Below, piece after piece: positions 33,478-43,604 of a stretch of 64,000 nt of DNA (position 1 is its first letter; each line of letters starts with the position of its first letter). The notes under the pieces are model-generated. The model did not search any database and was not told the DNA's origin. It worked only from the letters and a program-made list of their open reading frames with translations. This DNA comes from Symbiodinium natans (taxonomy: Eukaryota; Sar; Dinophyceae; Suessiales; Symbiodiniaceae), in NCBI GenBank assembly GCA_905221605.1, contig CAJNDS010002219.1, positions 380,001-444,000 on the forward strand, read 5' to 3'. The position numbers and the translations under genes were made by a program.

Positions 33478-34145
33478 TCACCAAGATCCCCGGAAGGACA
33501 CCCAATATGCACACCCACCAGCGGCACGAAGAACCCTCCTTCAGAGCACGTTGAAGGGTCTAAACCCTAAACCCTGAACCCTAAACCCTAAACTGCTGAG
33601 GTCTTGGGGCCTAGGTCGGACGCGCTTGTCAAGCCCTAGAACCCTAAAGCCCCCCCACCCCCAAAAGCCCAAGACCCAAAGATAGAAAAGCAAGCCCTAG
33701 TTCCCCAAAGAGGCTTCCAAAATCTGATGCCCTGGAGCTGTGTATAGCTTGTGGAAGCAGACCCAGCATGGGCACACCAACATAAGCGAGTGCAGAGCCT
33801 GGGCCATGTGACCAGTGGCCCGTGAACACAAATGATCTTGGTATGTCAATCTCCCATCCCCTCTTGTTGAAAGAGTGCCTGAATCATTTCCGAGCAAGCC
33901 TAAAATAGCCCCTCAACCCCTGAAGCCTCTGAACTGCTGCACCCCTTTAGCCTTCAACCCTTAAACCCCTTGAAGCCCTGAAGCCTCCTGAACCCCTGAA
34001 ACCCTGAGTCCTCAACCCTAGACCCTAAACCCTAAACCCTAAACCCTAAACCCCCTTCTGTCCTCGCCCTTGGCCCGGAAGCGGAAGAGCCCCGAGCTGC
34101 GCTCCGGCGTGCGGAGTAGAGCTTCATCCCTGGCTGCTCTCAAGG

Positions 34146-34280
34146 GGACTTTACCTTGGGGGTTTAGGGTTTAGGGTTTAGGGTTTAGGGTTTAGGGTTT
34201 AGGGTTTAGGGTTTAGGGTTGAAGGTTTAGGGACTTTACCTTGGAGCCCCTAAAGGTGGTACCCTTGGGTTCGGGGGCCC
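34146..34280 (+). mobile_element. Family K element containing a telomeric tract
   Basis: GGACTTTACCTTGG occurs at 34146-34159 and 34231-34244 with eight TTTAGGG units and a short diverged end between them. The right part, AGCCCCTAAAGGTGGTACCC then TTGGGTTC, matches family K at 22201-22244. Confidence 0.65.
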
Positions 34281-34299
34281 TGTTTGAAGATTCCTACCC

Positions 34300-34384
34300 G
34301 AAACCTTAAACCATAAAACCCTAAACCCTAAACCCTAAACTCTAAACCCTAAACCCTAAACCCTAAACCCTAAACCCTAAACCG
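34300..34384 (-). repeat. CCCTAAA telomeric-type tract
   Basis: About 12 units, first few imperfect. Confidence 0.93.
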
Positions 34385-34502
34385 CAGGGGGCCTGTCCGA
34401 AGAGCCCGCTGGCTGGGGGGAGCTTTGCCCCAACCTGAGGTCGAGATCAAGCCAGCCCTCGCATTGCAGATTGAAGGGCTTGGGGGGTAGGGGGGCGGAG
34501 GG

Positions 34503-34503
<1 letters not shown>

Positions 34504-34560
<57 letters not shown>
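34504..34560 (+). repeat. Run of 57 G
   Basis: An uninterrupted 57-base G homopolymer, followed after CTGCA by a TTTAGGG tract (34566-34617). It is the longest homopolymer in the window. The true genomic length may differ. Confidence 0.85.
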
Positions 34561-34727
34561 CTGCAGGGTTTAGGGTTTAGGGTTTAGGGTTTAGGGTTTC
34601 GGGTTTAGGGTTTAGGCATCGGAGTCACGGAGCCCTGGGCCACTGGCATTTCGGTCCGAAGCAGGCGGTCGAACGACCAGCCATGTTCGTCCCTTGCTTG
34701 GCCTTGATCGCCTGCCCCATGCCCAAA

Positions 34728-34835
34728 CCCCTGGGAGGATCCAAAAAGTAGAACCCCCAAATAGTACCCCATACGACTAGTGGGTCATTCTTAGGAACCC
34801 TGAAGGGGACCTACTAGCTGGATCCTCCCAAGGGG
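34728..34835. mobile_element. Family E MITE-like element, copy 1
   Basis: CCCCTGGGAGGATCC on the left pairs with GGATCCTCCCAAGGGG on the right. The interior has AGTAGAACCCCCAAATAGTA and the matching GGGGACCTACTAG. Confidence 0.8.
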
Positions 34836-34879
34836 TCTGGGCGCCCTCTCGCACGCGGGCGGGCACATACCCAGGCCAT

Positions 34880-34980
34880 TGGGAGGATCCAAAGAGGTAG
34901 AACCCCCAAATGATGCCCTTGCACTACTGATGAAATCATTTTTCGGAACCCTTAAGGGGATCTACTTTTGGGATCCTCCT
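34880..34980. mobile_element. Family E MITE-like element, copy 2
   Basis: TTGGGAGGATCC and GGATCCTCCTC ends; interior AGGTAGAACCCCCAAATGAT. It is in the same orientation as copy 1, 45 bp away. The two differ enough to be separate old insertions or an old tandem duplication. Confidence 0.75.
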
Positions 34981-35129
34981 CGAATTCACTGGGTTTCGGG
35001 AAGCTTGAGGAAACATGGCGCTCTGAACCCCCGGCTCTCCCTGCGAAACTCTCCTTGCCTGGGCTGCACGCAGGAGATGCGTTCTCTTGGAGCAGTCCAA
35101 GACCTGATTCCTGCCAAAGATCCGCAGAT

Positions 35130-35401
35130 TTTAGGGTTTAGGGTTTAGGGTTTAGGGTTTAGGGTTTAGGGTTTAGGGTTTAGGGTTTACGGTTTAGGGT
35201 TTAGGGATTCGGTTTTGGGGTTTAGGGTTTAGGGATACTGGCACCTTATTGGGGTTTACGATATTAGAACCATAAGGGGGTGTAGGGTTTAGGGTTTAGG
35301 GCTTAGGGTGCTGGCACCTTATTGGGGTCCTTACGAGTACAATAAACAGAGTTTTCCTATGTGGGGATCTATGTTCCGGGTCCTTATTTTCCTAACCCCC
35401 A
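35130..35401. mobile_element. Telomeric tracts and duplicated family D end
   Basis: A TTTAGGG tract (35130-35235) is followed by CTGGCACCTTATTGGGGT (35238-35255). A second tract of about 28 bp lies at 35282-35309, and the same 18 bp repeat exactly at 35311-35328. The rest to 35401 follows the family D pattern (GGGGTCCTTA ... CCGGGTCCTTAT ... CTAACCCCC). Confidence 0.65.
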
Positions 35402-35449
35402 TTTGAAGCATCTCACTGAAAGAGCCTTGGTAGTCTCGAGTACAAGCCC

Positions 35450-35625
35450 TACTTGGAGGTTCATGGTACTTATTAACCAAGTATAACTGTACTTATAACC
35501 CACTTATAAGCCCTTAAAGTGCCCTAAAATGGTTATAAGGTACACTTATAAGTACAGTTGTCCTAAACCCTAAACCCTAAACCCTAAAAAAGTGCAGCTA
35601 TATGTACAGTTACAGTTGCCCTAAA
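35450..35625. mobile_element. Family C element interrupted by CCCTAAA
   Basis: It starts TACTTGGAGGTTCATGGTAC like other copies. At 35562-35588 CCCTAAA repeats interrupt it. ACAGTTGTCCTAAA precedes the tract (35554-35567) and ACAGTTGCCCTAAA follows (35612-35625), one mismatch in 14. The normal CCATGAACCTCCAAGT end is missing. Confidence 0.65.
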
Positions 35626-35689
35626 CGGGCAAACATGGAGAAGCGGACTGGCATCAAAAGGTGCGGCCCAGGCTTTGCATTCTTTGAGG

Positions 35690-35787
35690 TTTAGGGTTTA
35701 GGGTTTAGGGTTTAGGGTTTAGGGTTTAGGGTTTAGGGTTTAGGGTTTAGGGTTTAGGGTTTAGGGTTTAGGGTTTAGGGTTTAGGG
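35690..35787 (+). repeat. TTTAGGG telomeric-type tract
   Basis: Fourteen perfect units. A diverged CCCTAAA-type stretch follows at 35945-36070. Confidence 0.95.
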
Positions 35788-36129
35788 GGTTACGGAAACT
35801 GACACCGCAGGCTATCGACCAGAACCACCGAACACCGATACTGGAGTTTTTCGGCATCCATGACTGAACCTAAGTACTACTCTCGAACACACAGACGTTC
35901 TCGATTTAACCCAACCGCCAGTTGGCTTACAACTTCGCCATACACCCCTAAAACTTAACCCTAAACTCCCTAAACCCTAAAGCACTAAAACCCGACTCAA
36001 AACCGAAACCCTAAACCTGAAACCCTAAACCCCAAACCCTAAACCCCAAGCCCTTAAACCCGAAACCCACGACCGCGAAAGAAAGCGCTCCAGATTCGAC
36101 GAGGCCCGACTCGGGATGAGACGGTCACT

Positions 36130-36360
36130 GTACCTGAGCGAAAACTCCTAAAAAAACAAAACATGTGCTTCTACAATAATGTAATCATGTCAGAACGTAA
36201 TAACATACCATTGTGATAATCTAAGAACATGAGAATACAGTGATAAAGCAATATAGCAATATTATGATATGAACAAATTGACTACATTCATATGTTGCTA
36301 CATGAATGATATGGCAAAACAACAACGTACTACAACATACTTTCAAAGCTGTTCTTTGCA
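36130..36360. other. AT-rich island
   Basis: Clearly AT-richer than its surroundings, with no telomeric repeat and no convincing reading frame. Similar islands lie at about 36800-37220, 39760-40110, 49870-50090 and 52020-52270. Confidence 0.6.
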
Positions 36361-37272
36361 TGTTTGTATGTCATGACGCCCCAGGTAGGTTCAGGGCTTG
36401 GGGTTTAGGATTCAGGGTGCAGGGTTATGTCACTTCTCCAAATGATGGTCCCGCTTGGGTACCAAACAATCGTGGGTCGCCTGGCCCTTCGAAGCCCACG
36501 AAGCCTCCATGACTTCAAGCAGCACAACCCGAGTCCAGGGTGCCCCCCGACCCCAACCCACCTGGATGTGGGGTTTGGGGTTCAGGGTTTGGGGTTCGGG
36601 GTTTAGGGTTTAGGATTTGGGGTTTGGGGCTTTGGGGCTTAGGGCTTAATTGGGGTTTGGGGTTTGGAACCTGAGCTTTCAAGCAAGCCCACAATTTCCA
36701 GGCAAGCAGTCCGACCGCCCCAAACAAGGCCCCCTGCTCGCAGCTCTGCAGGGGGCGCAACGGCGGGCGGTTTTGAGACGGCCTGAGTGTCGTTTCACTT
36801 CCTCCCTTTCCATTTCTCGTGCATGCTAATTACTCGATATATAGAGGATGAAACTCACATATATATATATATATATATGTACAGACATAAAAATATGTAA
36901 GTTAAGGTATGCTTAAGCATCTATTCACTTATCTAGGTTGCTTTTGGTTTTTACGTGCATTGCATTCTTTGAGTACTACTGTACAGACTGTACGATGACG
37001 ATCGTTTAACGGGTTGTTCCATAGCGTGAAAGGACTGGCTTAATGGTTCTCATAGGGGGTGGGAAAACCACTAGTTTAATGGTTTCATGGTTTCATCGTG
37101 ACCGATATAGGCGTTGACCCATATTCGTACATGTACTATACCATACTTTAGGCAATTGATGCTAGACATTGTACATACTGTGTATTGCATTGTGCGTTTT
37201 CTGTTTCTTTCGATAAACCCTGTGATGCCGGGGCAATGGCTCCACGGGGCCCTGGCACCTCAGTAAAAATCC

Positions 37273-37296
37273 GGGGGGGGGGGGGGGGGGGGGGGG
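37273..37296 (+). repeat. Run of 24 G
   Basis: A G homopolymer followed by a G-rich segment and a diverged TTTAGGG tract at 37335-37455. Confidence 0.9.
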
Positions 37297-37511
37297 TGCC
37301 AGTTCAGGGGGGGTGGGAGGATGGGGGCTTTGGAGGGTAGGGTTTAGGATTTAGCGTCTAGGATTTAGGGTTTAGTTTCGGCTGTAGGCTTCAGAATCCA
37401 GGGTTTAGGGTTTAGAGTTTAGGGTTTAGGGCTAGGGTTTAGGGCTTAGGGTTCCGAAAAGCTTGAGGTTCCAGGTGTCAAAACGTTCCACAGCCGTCTT
37501 TCTCCCGTCGC

Positions 37512-38024
37512 ATGACATTGGGCCCTGCCCTTGATCCCAAGCAGAGCGCGGCGGGCCACAGCGGACCTCTTGCGCGCGAAGAGCGCGAAGCGCGAAGCGC
37601 GAAGCGCGAAGCGCGAAGCGCGAAGCGCGAAGCGCGATCTCGCCTCCCGGGATCAGCCCGATGGAGGGAAACGACGGAATTCGAGGGGGACGCGCCCGAC
37701 GAAGAAGATTCTGATCCCGAAGGTTCCTTGGACCTTGCGAGTGCAGCCCCACGTGCACTTTGTGCAGTCGGCAGCCAGGGAAGACAAGCCAGGCCAGCGA
37801 GAGATCCAGCCCCGTGTTCTCTTGATTGCATCACTTGGGAAGGATTTGCAGAGCGACTATTTCCTCAGAGAGCCTTCCTCAGCAAAGTTCCGGATCTAAG
37901 GTCTTCGGATCAGTCGGTCCAGTGGGGACCTCCCCCCCTGGTTTCGACGAGGAGCCTACAGAGCCATCGTGTGGCCTTGTTGCGGTTCTGGCTGGTCTCT
38001 CGCCGCAGGGCACATGAACCCTAA
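37512..38024 (+). other. Weak open frame containing a GCGCGAA heptamer repeat
   Basis: At 37573-37636 a GCGCGAA heptamer repeats about eight times; three units translate to the 7-residue SAKREAR. Two plus frames stay open across it: 170 codons here and a 122-codon frame at 37531-37899. The flanking peptide is not recognised. The length is near what chance plus a stop-free repeat would give. The frame runs into a CCCTAAA tract. I would not call it a gene. Confidence 0.15.
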
Positions 38025-39922
38025 ACCCTAAACCCTAAGCGCTAAACCTAAACTCTAAACCCTAAACCCGAAACCAATAGTGTGAGCACTCATGATAGCT
38101 TTTGCTCTCGAGGGTCCTGAGCGGATCCATGGCCCTGGTGCCTGGCAAGGGCTACAAAAACACAAGCTCGGGATGTTGGGTCCCCAGGACTCCGGTTTTC
38201 ATCGCCAGAACCACCGAGTCCCGCGAGTGATGTATTGAACAAGTCACAACAAGTACCATTTGGTGTAGATCCTATAATGTATTGAATATATGTGTACATA
38301 TATATATATATACATACATACACCTATAGTATACAATGTGACACATATAAAAAAGAATATGATTGCGGTTCTGAACGTGCGGGGCTACCTTCTCGAAAAC
38401 GCAAGCTCGGCGGTTCTTTGGGCGCTCCACGCAAAACCAGAAGCCACTCAAGAAGCTGCGTCATACGGACGCAAGGAAAGATAAGCAAAGTGCTAAAGAC
38501 TTGATAGTCTCCGGATGGAGGGCGGATGTCAGAACGTGTATGTGAAGGCTTTTGCGTACGAAGAAGGTTGATCACAGCATTGTGCCACAGAAATGTGCTA
38601 AGCTTCAAAAACATCCTCCTGAATCTTGCAAGCCTCGAGCGCTGTCAAAGGCAAGCAAACCAGCTCAGGACGAAAAAGTGCTGCGGTTCCTTCGCTGTCA
38701 ACATTAGTTGAGGAGGCGGCAACGCTAACATCCTCGCTGTGCACATTGCAAGACGTTCATAGAGATGGAGTCTGAACGTACAACCTCTGGCAACCATGTT
38801 TCTGTCCAGGCAGCCAGCCGCATGCAGAGGAACCCGCAGAGAACATGTGCAACTTCCCCCGTGGCCGCAGCAGAAGCCATGACGAAACTGGAACACATGC
38901 ACTCAGCCAGCACCCTTAAAGTGCACAAACAGCTTGTCTGCAAAGCTAAAGGCCCATAACTGCTGAAAGGCGTGCAAGGCGGTTCGTGCCAACAAGAACA
39001 CGGGCAACCCGGCCACAACGCACAGAGCTGATTCAACGCGAACCATGCGTGGTTGCAGCGCAGTCTTCGTTTTGTTGAGGAATGCCACGTCTGCCGGAAC
39101 TCCAAAACCCTAAACCCTAAAGCCGAAACCCTAAACCCAAAAAAGGCACGCTGCTGCGACCAAAGGAAGGGCAGCTTGCCACACGCACACCAAGCCACCC
39201 ACGGGGCGTCAGGTCACATGTGGAACACCTGCCAATGTTACCAATCGACTCCCTGTCTAAGAAAAATCACATAAGAGCCGGCAGGAAGCGAGCATCCGAG
39301 ACCTAAACCCATTCTCAAAGTCCTGAGGTCCTAAACCCCTCTTCCTAAGATCTTGGCCCATGCCGCAATGAGCTTCGCTCCCCACACGGCAGATTCTAAA
39401 CAGTGCACGTTGCCCTGCAGCTCCACCAACATTTGCTTGAGCAAACTTCATCAAAAAATTGCATGGCAACACGCGGGCAATCCATTCTAGGGCAACGTGC
39501 TCCTTTGCACAATAAATCAGTTCCTAGCAAGAAAGGCAAAGCCCCCGAGTCGGTATCTTCGGTGCTTGGTAGAGACAGCTCTTACAATCGGTCCCTAGGG
39601 TTCAGGGTTTACGTAGGGTTTAGGGTTTAGGGTTTAGGATTTAGGGTTTAGGGTTCAGGGTAGCTTGGTGACATTCTGTAGGTTGACGCACGCACGTGAG
39701 CAAAACCATGGAAGTCTTAAGCGTGCATCTTCAACTCTAAATCCAGATGTCACCAAGTATACATCTTTATATATTTTCATATAAATATATATATATATAT
39801 ACAGATATACATATACGATATACGAGGATGTAATGACTTTAGATTGTTTACTATATACTATTTTCTATGTACTACATAATTTTAAAGATACTAGATACTA
39901 GATACGAAATGCTATATACCAT

Positions 39923-40011
39923 ATACTCTATACTCTATACTCTATACTCTCTACTCTATACTCTATAGTCGGTACTCTATACTCTATACTCTATACTCTC
40001 TACTCTATACT
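39923..40011 (+). repeat. CTCTATA heptamer microsatellite
   Basis: About 13 TACTCTA units. A 38-bp block, including a CTCTCTA variant, is itself duplicated across a GTCGG interruption, so the array expanded at two scales. It lies in an AT-rich island. Confidence 0.9.
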
Positions 40012-40811
40012 ACTTTTAATATAAAATACATAATACATAGTATGTTGCATACGAAACAGGTACAATCTAAAAAGCAGCATCTAGAACATTGAAATCTATC
40101 TAATATGATAGAATGCTTCTACAGGATTTCCTGGGGCTTTGCCTCGTTCGGCAAGAGAAGTGTAGGTTGAGTCGGGTGACAGCGCACTGTTTCCAAGGTC
40201 AAAAGAAGCACCCTAGAACACCTGCAAGGCATGTGAAAGAAGGTTTCACGGCACGGGGCTCCTTGTTGTTCTGTCAGTCGGGTTCCCAACACATGTATGC
40301 CCTCTCTGTGCATGACCAGCTCCTCTGACAGGAACCTGTCACCTCGAACCCGGTGGCGGAACGTGCGCTGGTGTTCGTGACATCGGAACGCTCAGATTCT
40401 CGTGCCTACCTCATGCCTACATCCTCACGGCATATTGCGGCACATGCTCCTGCCTGTCAAGAGACTAGCCTATACATCTGACAGTCGGGAGCCGTCGGGA
40501 CTCCACCGACTCCTAGCCTCCTATGAGCAGCACAGGGCCGTGTGATCAGAACTGCATGGCCTCCTCCCCCTGACCATCCACCGGCGGTTTGGGAAACTGC
40601 ATCCCAACCTCTGGAGCTCAACAAGGCTTTGCAACAGGCTCTGCAACAGGCTCTGCAAGTCTTGTTTTCGTATTGCCCTTGCAGTAGGAGCATGCCGCCA
40701 GCCTCAGAAGTGCAAGGTACCTTCATCCTCGAGGAAGGTTCTCCTGACCAGTGACACTTGGACTTTGGGGTAAAGGACGAACTTCCTACGTACATAGCAG
40801 CTTTCCAACTA

Positions 40812-40911
40812 ATGTAGGGGCATGAATAACTAGAATAGGGTTTTGGGGAGTTGATATAGTATAACTACAAAGGGACCATAAGGGAAGATAACTAGAAATT
40901 ATTCCGACCCA
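40812..40911. mobile_element. Diverged relative of family H
   Basis: AAAGGGACCATAAGGGA and AATTATTCCGACCC resemble the right half of the element at 28397. The left end is not clear. Confidence 0.35.
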
Positions 40912-42002
40912 AAATTTTCATTGCGAGGGCGCTGCGTTGAACTTCAGGGAACCCGCACGGTCTGCGCGCCTCAAGCTCTCGCGCGACTTCTTTGGAGAGT
41001 CTTGCCTTGCACCACAGGCACCAATCAGGGTTCAGGGTTCAGGGTTCAGGCTTGAGGCTTTGGGGCTTAGGGTTTAGGGCTTAGGGCTTAGGGCTTGAGG
41101 CTTTCGGGTTTAGGGCTTAGGGCTTAGGTCTGGAGACAAGAAGCAGCTGTAGCAGTGCATCCCAGGAACTTCTCCCCCAACCCTGCTGGCCTGTCTTCAG
41201 CATCCATGCTGTCTTTCTGGAAGAAGGCGGACGGAATGGCGACAAACCTCTCCAGCAAGGGGGGGTGGGGAGGGGGGGGGGTTCAGGGTTTAGGGTTAGG
41301 GTTTAGGGTTGGGGTATTTAGGGTTTAGGGTTTAGGGTTTAGGGTTCAGGGTTTAGGGTTTAGGGTTCGCTTGGACACCAACACCTGATGATGGTGATGA
41401 CGGTACAGATCTCGCGCAGGCGCAGGCGCAAAACGCCCTTGGAAGATCCCCCTTCGAAGCCCAGGCAAACACACCCAAAAACCCTCACAACTTCATTCTT
41501 AAATTATGTCTCCACAATTCAATATCTATCTATCTATGTATATATATTATATATATATATAATTCAGCAACAAATATCAACAAAAGAAGACGCCCAATTG
41601 CCCACACCCTGCGGCTGGCACCTCTTGGTGCGGAACAAAGACAGCCCCATCCTGACGTGCGCAGGACTGCGATGTGCCAGGGGGCTGCGTGCTTCAGAGC
41701 GGAGGATCGACATGCCCTAAGGCCCTCAAACCCTAAAAATCCTAAAAACCCTAAATAAAAACCCTTACAAACCCCCAAAATACCCCTAAAAACCCCAAAA
41801 AAACCCGAAGGCACGTCCAAGATCCACACTAAACTTTGATGCCCCTCTTGCAACCGATTACCTCACATATGTGCTGGAAACCAGGCAGAGTCTTGCGCCC
41901 AAGCGTCGTTTCGTCCTCTGCACACCAGTGGTCTGAGCCGTAGTGAGATGAGCCGCCCCGGCTGAACCTGCAGGACGCTCTTGGGTTGAACCCACCTTTT
42001 AT

Positions 42003-42112
42003 AGGGTATAGGGTTTAGGGTTTAGGGTTTAGGGTTTAGGGTTTAGGGTTTAGGGTTTAGGGTTTAGGGTTTAGGGTTTAGGGTTTAGGGTTTAGGGTTT
42101 AGGGTTTAGGGC
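42003..42112 (+). repeat. TTTAGGG telomeric-type tract
   Basis: Fifteen units. Apart from about three units at 43408-43430, it is the last clear telomeric tract before 46858. Confidence 0.95.
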
Positions 42113-42239
42113 GTGCCAAACGGAAGCGCGCTGTGGGAGCGCGCGGTAGTCTGTAGACCTACCCACCCCAAGACCGCCCACTTACAACTCTCCAGGAGTT
42201 AAGACCTTGTATTTTTTTTACAAAGCATCACATGAGTCA

Positions 42240-42715
42240 GCACTCACGCCCTTTTTGGGGACCTCCACAAGGTGCGTGGACCAGGCGCAAAGCTGCAGCA
42301 GACGGAAACCAGGCAGGGTCCGTGAAGACAGCTTGGGTTTGCGCGAAGGGGCTATGGGGGGATGGGCCAGGCACAGACAAAGGCAGCGAGGCTTGGTTGG
42401 CGCGAAGGGGCTCAAGCCACGGAAGAACACACAGTGGACAGCTTGGGTTGGGCAGAGCGCCACAAAAACAGATCTGATGTGGTAAACAACTTGCCTTGGC
42501 GCAAAAAGGGTAAGGTGGGGTGCTGGGCCAGGGTCAGGTCAGGTTGGGGACCTCCACAAGGTGCGTGACAAGGCACAGAGATGCAGCAAACGGAAGCGAG
42601 GCAGAACAGCTTGGGTTGAGCGCCCGAAGCAGGGCGGGCGTGGACACAAACTGGTGTGCGGACAGCTTGGCTTGGCGCAGGGGGTAAGTGGGAAAACTGG
42701 AACAGGCTAGGGTCA
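42240..42715 (+). repeat. Degenerate long direct repeats
   Basis: TTGGGGACCTCCACAAGGTG occurs at about 42255 and 42544. The downstream order CAGCTTGGGTTG, then a GCGC-containing segment, recurs three to four times. This appears to be an old tandem repeat with units of roughly 90-290 bp. The frames across it are repeat translations. Confidence 0.55.
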
Positions 42716-42786
42716 GGGTTACAGGCCGAAGACCAGGCCAGAGAGGCGGCCAGGGTCAGGGGCAGACCCAGAACCAGTTAACGCCA

Positions 42787-43076
42787 AGGGCCAGGGGTTA
42801 GGGCCAGGGCCAGGGCCAGGGCCAGGGCCAGCCAGGGCCAGGGCCAGGGCCAGGGAGAGGGAGAGAGGGAGAGAGGGAGAGAGGGAAAGGGAGAGAGGGA
42901 GAGAGGGAAAGAGGGAGAGACAGAGGGGCAGACAGGGCCAGGCCAGGGTCGGGCCAGGACCGCCAGGGCCAGGACGAGGGGCCGGGCCAAGGCCAGGGCC
43001 AGGGCCAGGCCCAGGGGCAGGGTCAGGGCCAGGGGGGCCAGACAGGGCCAGCCAGGCCAGGGTCAGGATCAGAAAC
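42787..43076 (+). repeat. GGCCAG and GGGAGA low-complexity block
   Basis: A hexamer AGGGCC repeat (42799-42855), a GGGAGA repeat (42855-42925), then interspersed GGCCAGG to 43076. A minus-strand frame of 180 codons, Pro-Gly-rich then Ser-Leu-rich, is a translation of this block. Confidence 0.92.
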
Positions 43077-43481
43077 CAAGGCCTTTTTTGGCCAGTCTTG
43101 CCTGCCCCAACAAAACGGCCCCTGGTCCCCTCAGCCCAGCGAACGGGGGGTGAGGGACCAGGGGTCTCAAGGGGCCGTCCCAGGGGGCCTCCAATGCAGG
43201 ACCCAACAATGTGCGCGGACAGCTTGGGGTTTAGGGTAAAAAAAATATAATACAGTGACAATTGCTGACTCGGCCTGTGCCTGCCTGCAGGGTAAGCCAG
43301 CCTGGAGGCCAGCTCGGTCGCCCGCCTGGGGCTCCCTCGCAGGGTCTCACTGAGCGCTCGACCAGCGCCCGCCTACCCCAAAAGACAAGAGAGTGGGGTG
43401 GCGGGCGGGTTTAGGGTTTAGGGTTTAAGCGGTTGGGGGTTTGGGGGGGTTAGGGTAGGGGGGGGGGGGGGGGGTGGCAGC

Positions 43482-43588
43482 TTAAATAGGGTTTATTTGG
43501 AAGCTGGCACTCGTGTTCACAAGAGGAAAAAAGGCCCCAAAACGTATACTTATTTACAAGAGCCAACTTCCAAATAGACCCTATTTTA
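43482..43588. mobile_element. Family I inverted-repeat element
   Basis: TTAAATAGGGTTTATTTGG then AAGCTGGC pairs with GCCAACTT then CCAAATAGACCCTATTTTA, about 27 bp with few mismatches. A 17-G run (43458-43474) lies just to the left. Single copy here. Confidence 0.7.
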
Positions 43589-43604
43589 GGTCCTAGGGGG
43601 GGTC

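Noticed and set aside
38725-39198. Minus-strand frame of 157 codons
   Set aside because: It passes through a telomeric tract (the GFRVSALGFRV segment), Cys/Trp/Phe composition is unlike a conserved protein, and plus frames overlap it.
42719-43261. Minus-strand frame of 180 codons, Pro-Gly-rich then Ser-Leu-rich
   Set aside because: It is a direct translation of GGCCAG and GGGAGA low-complexity repeats.
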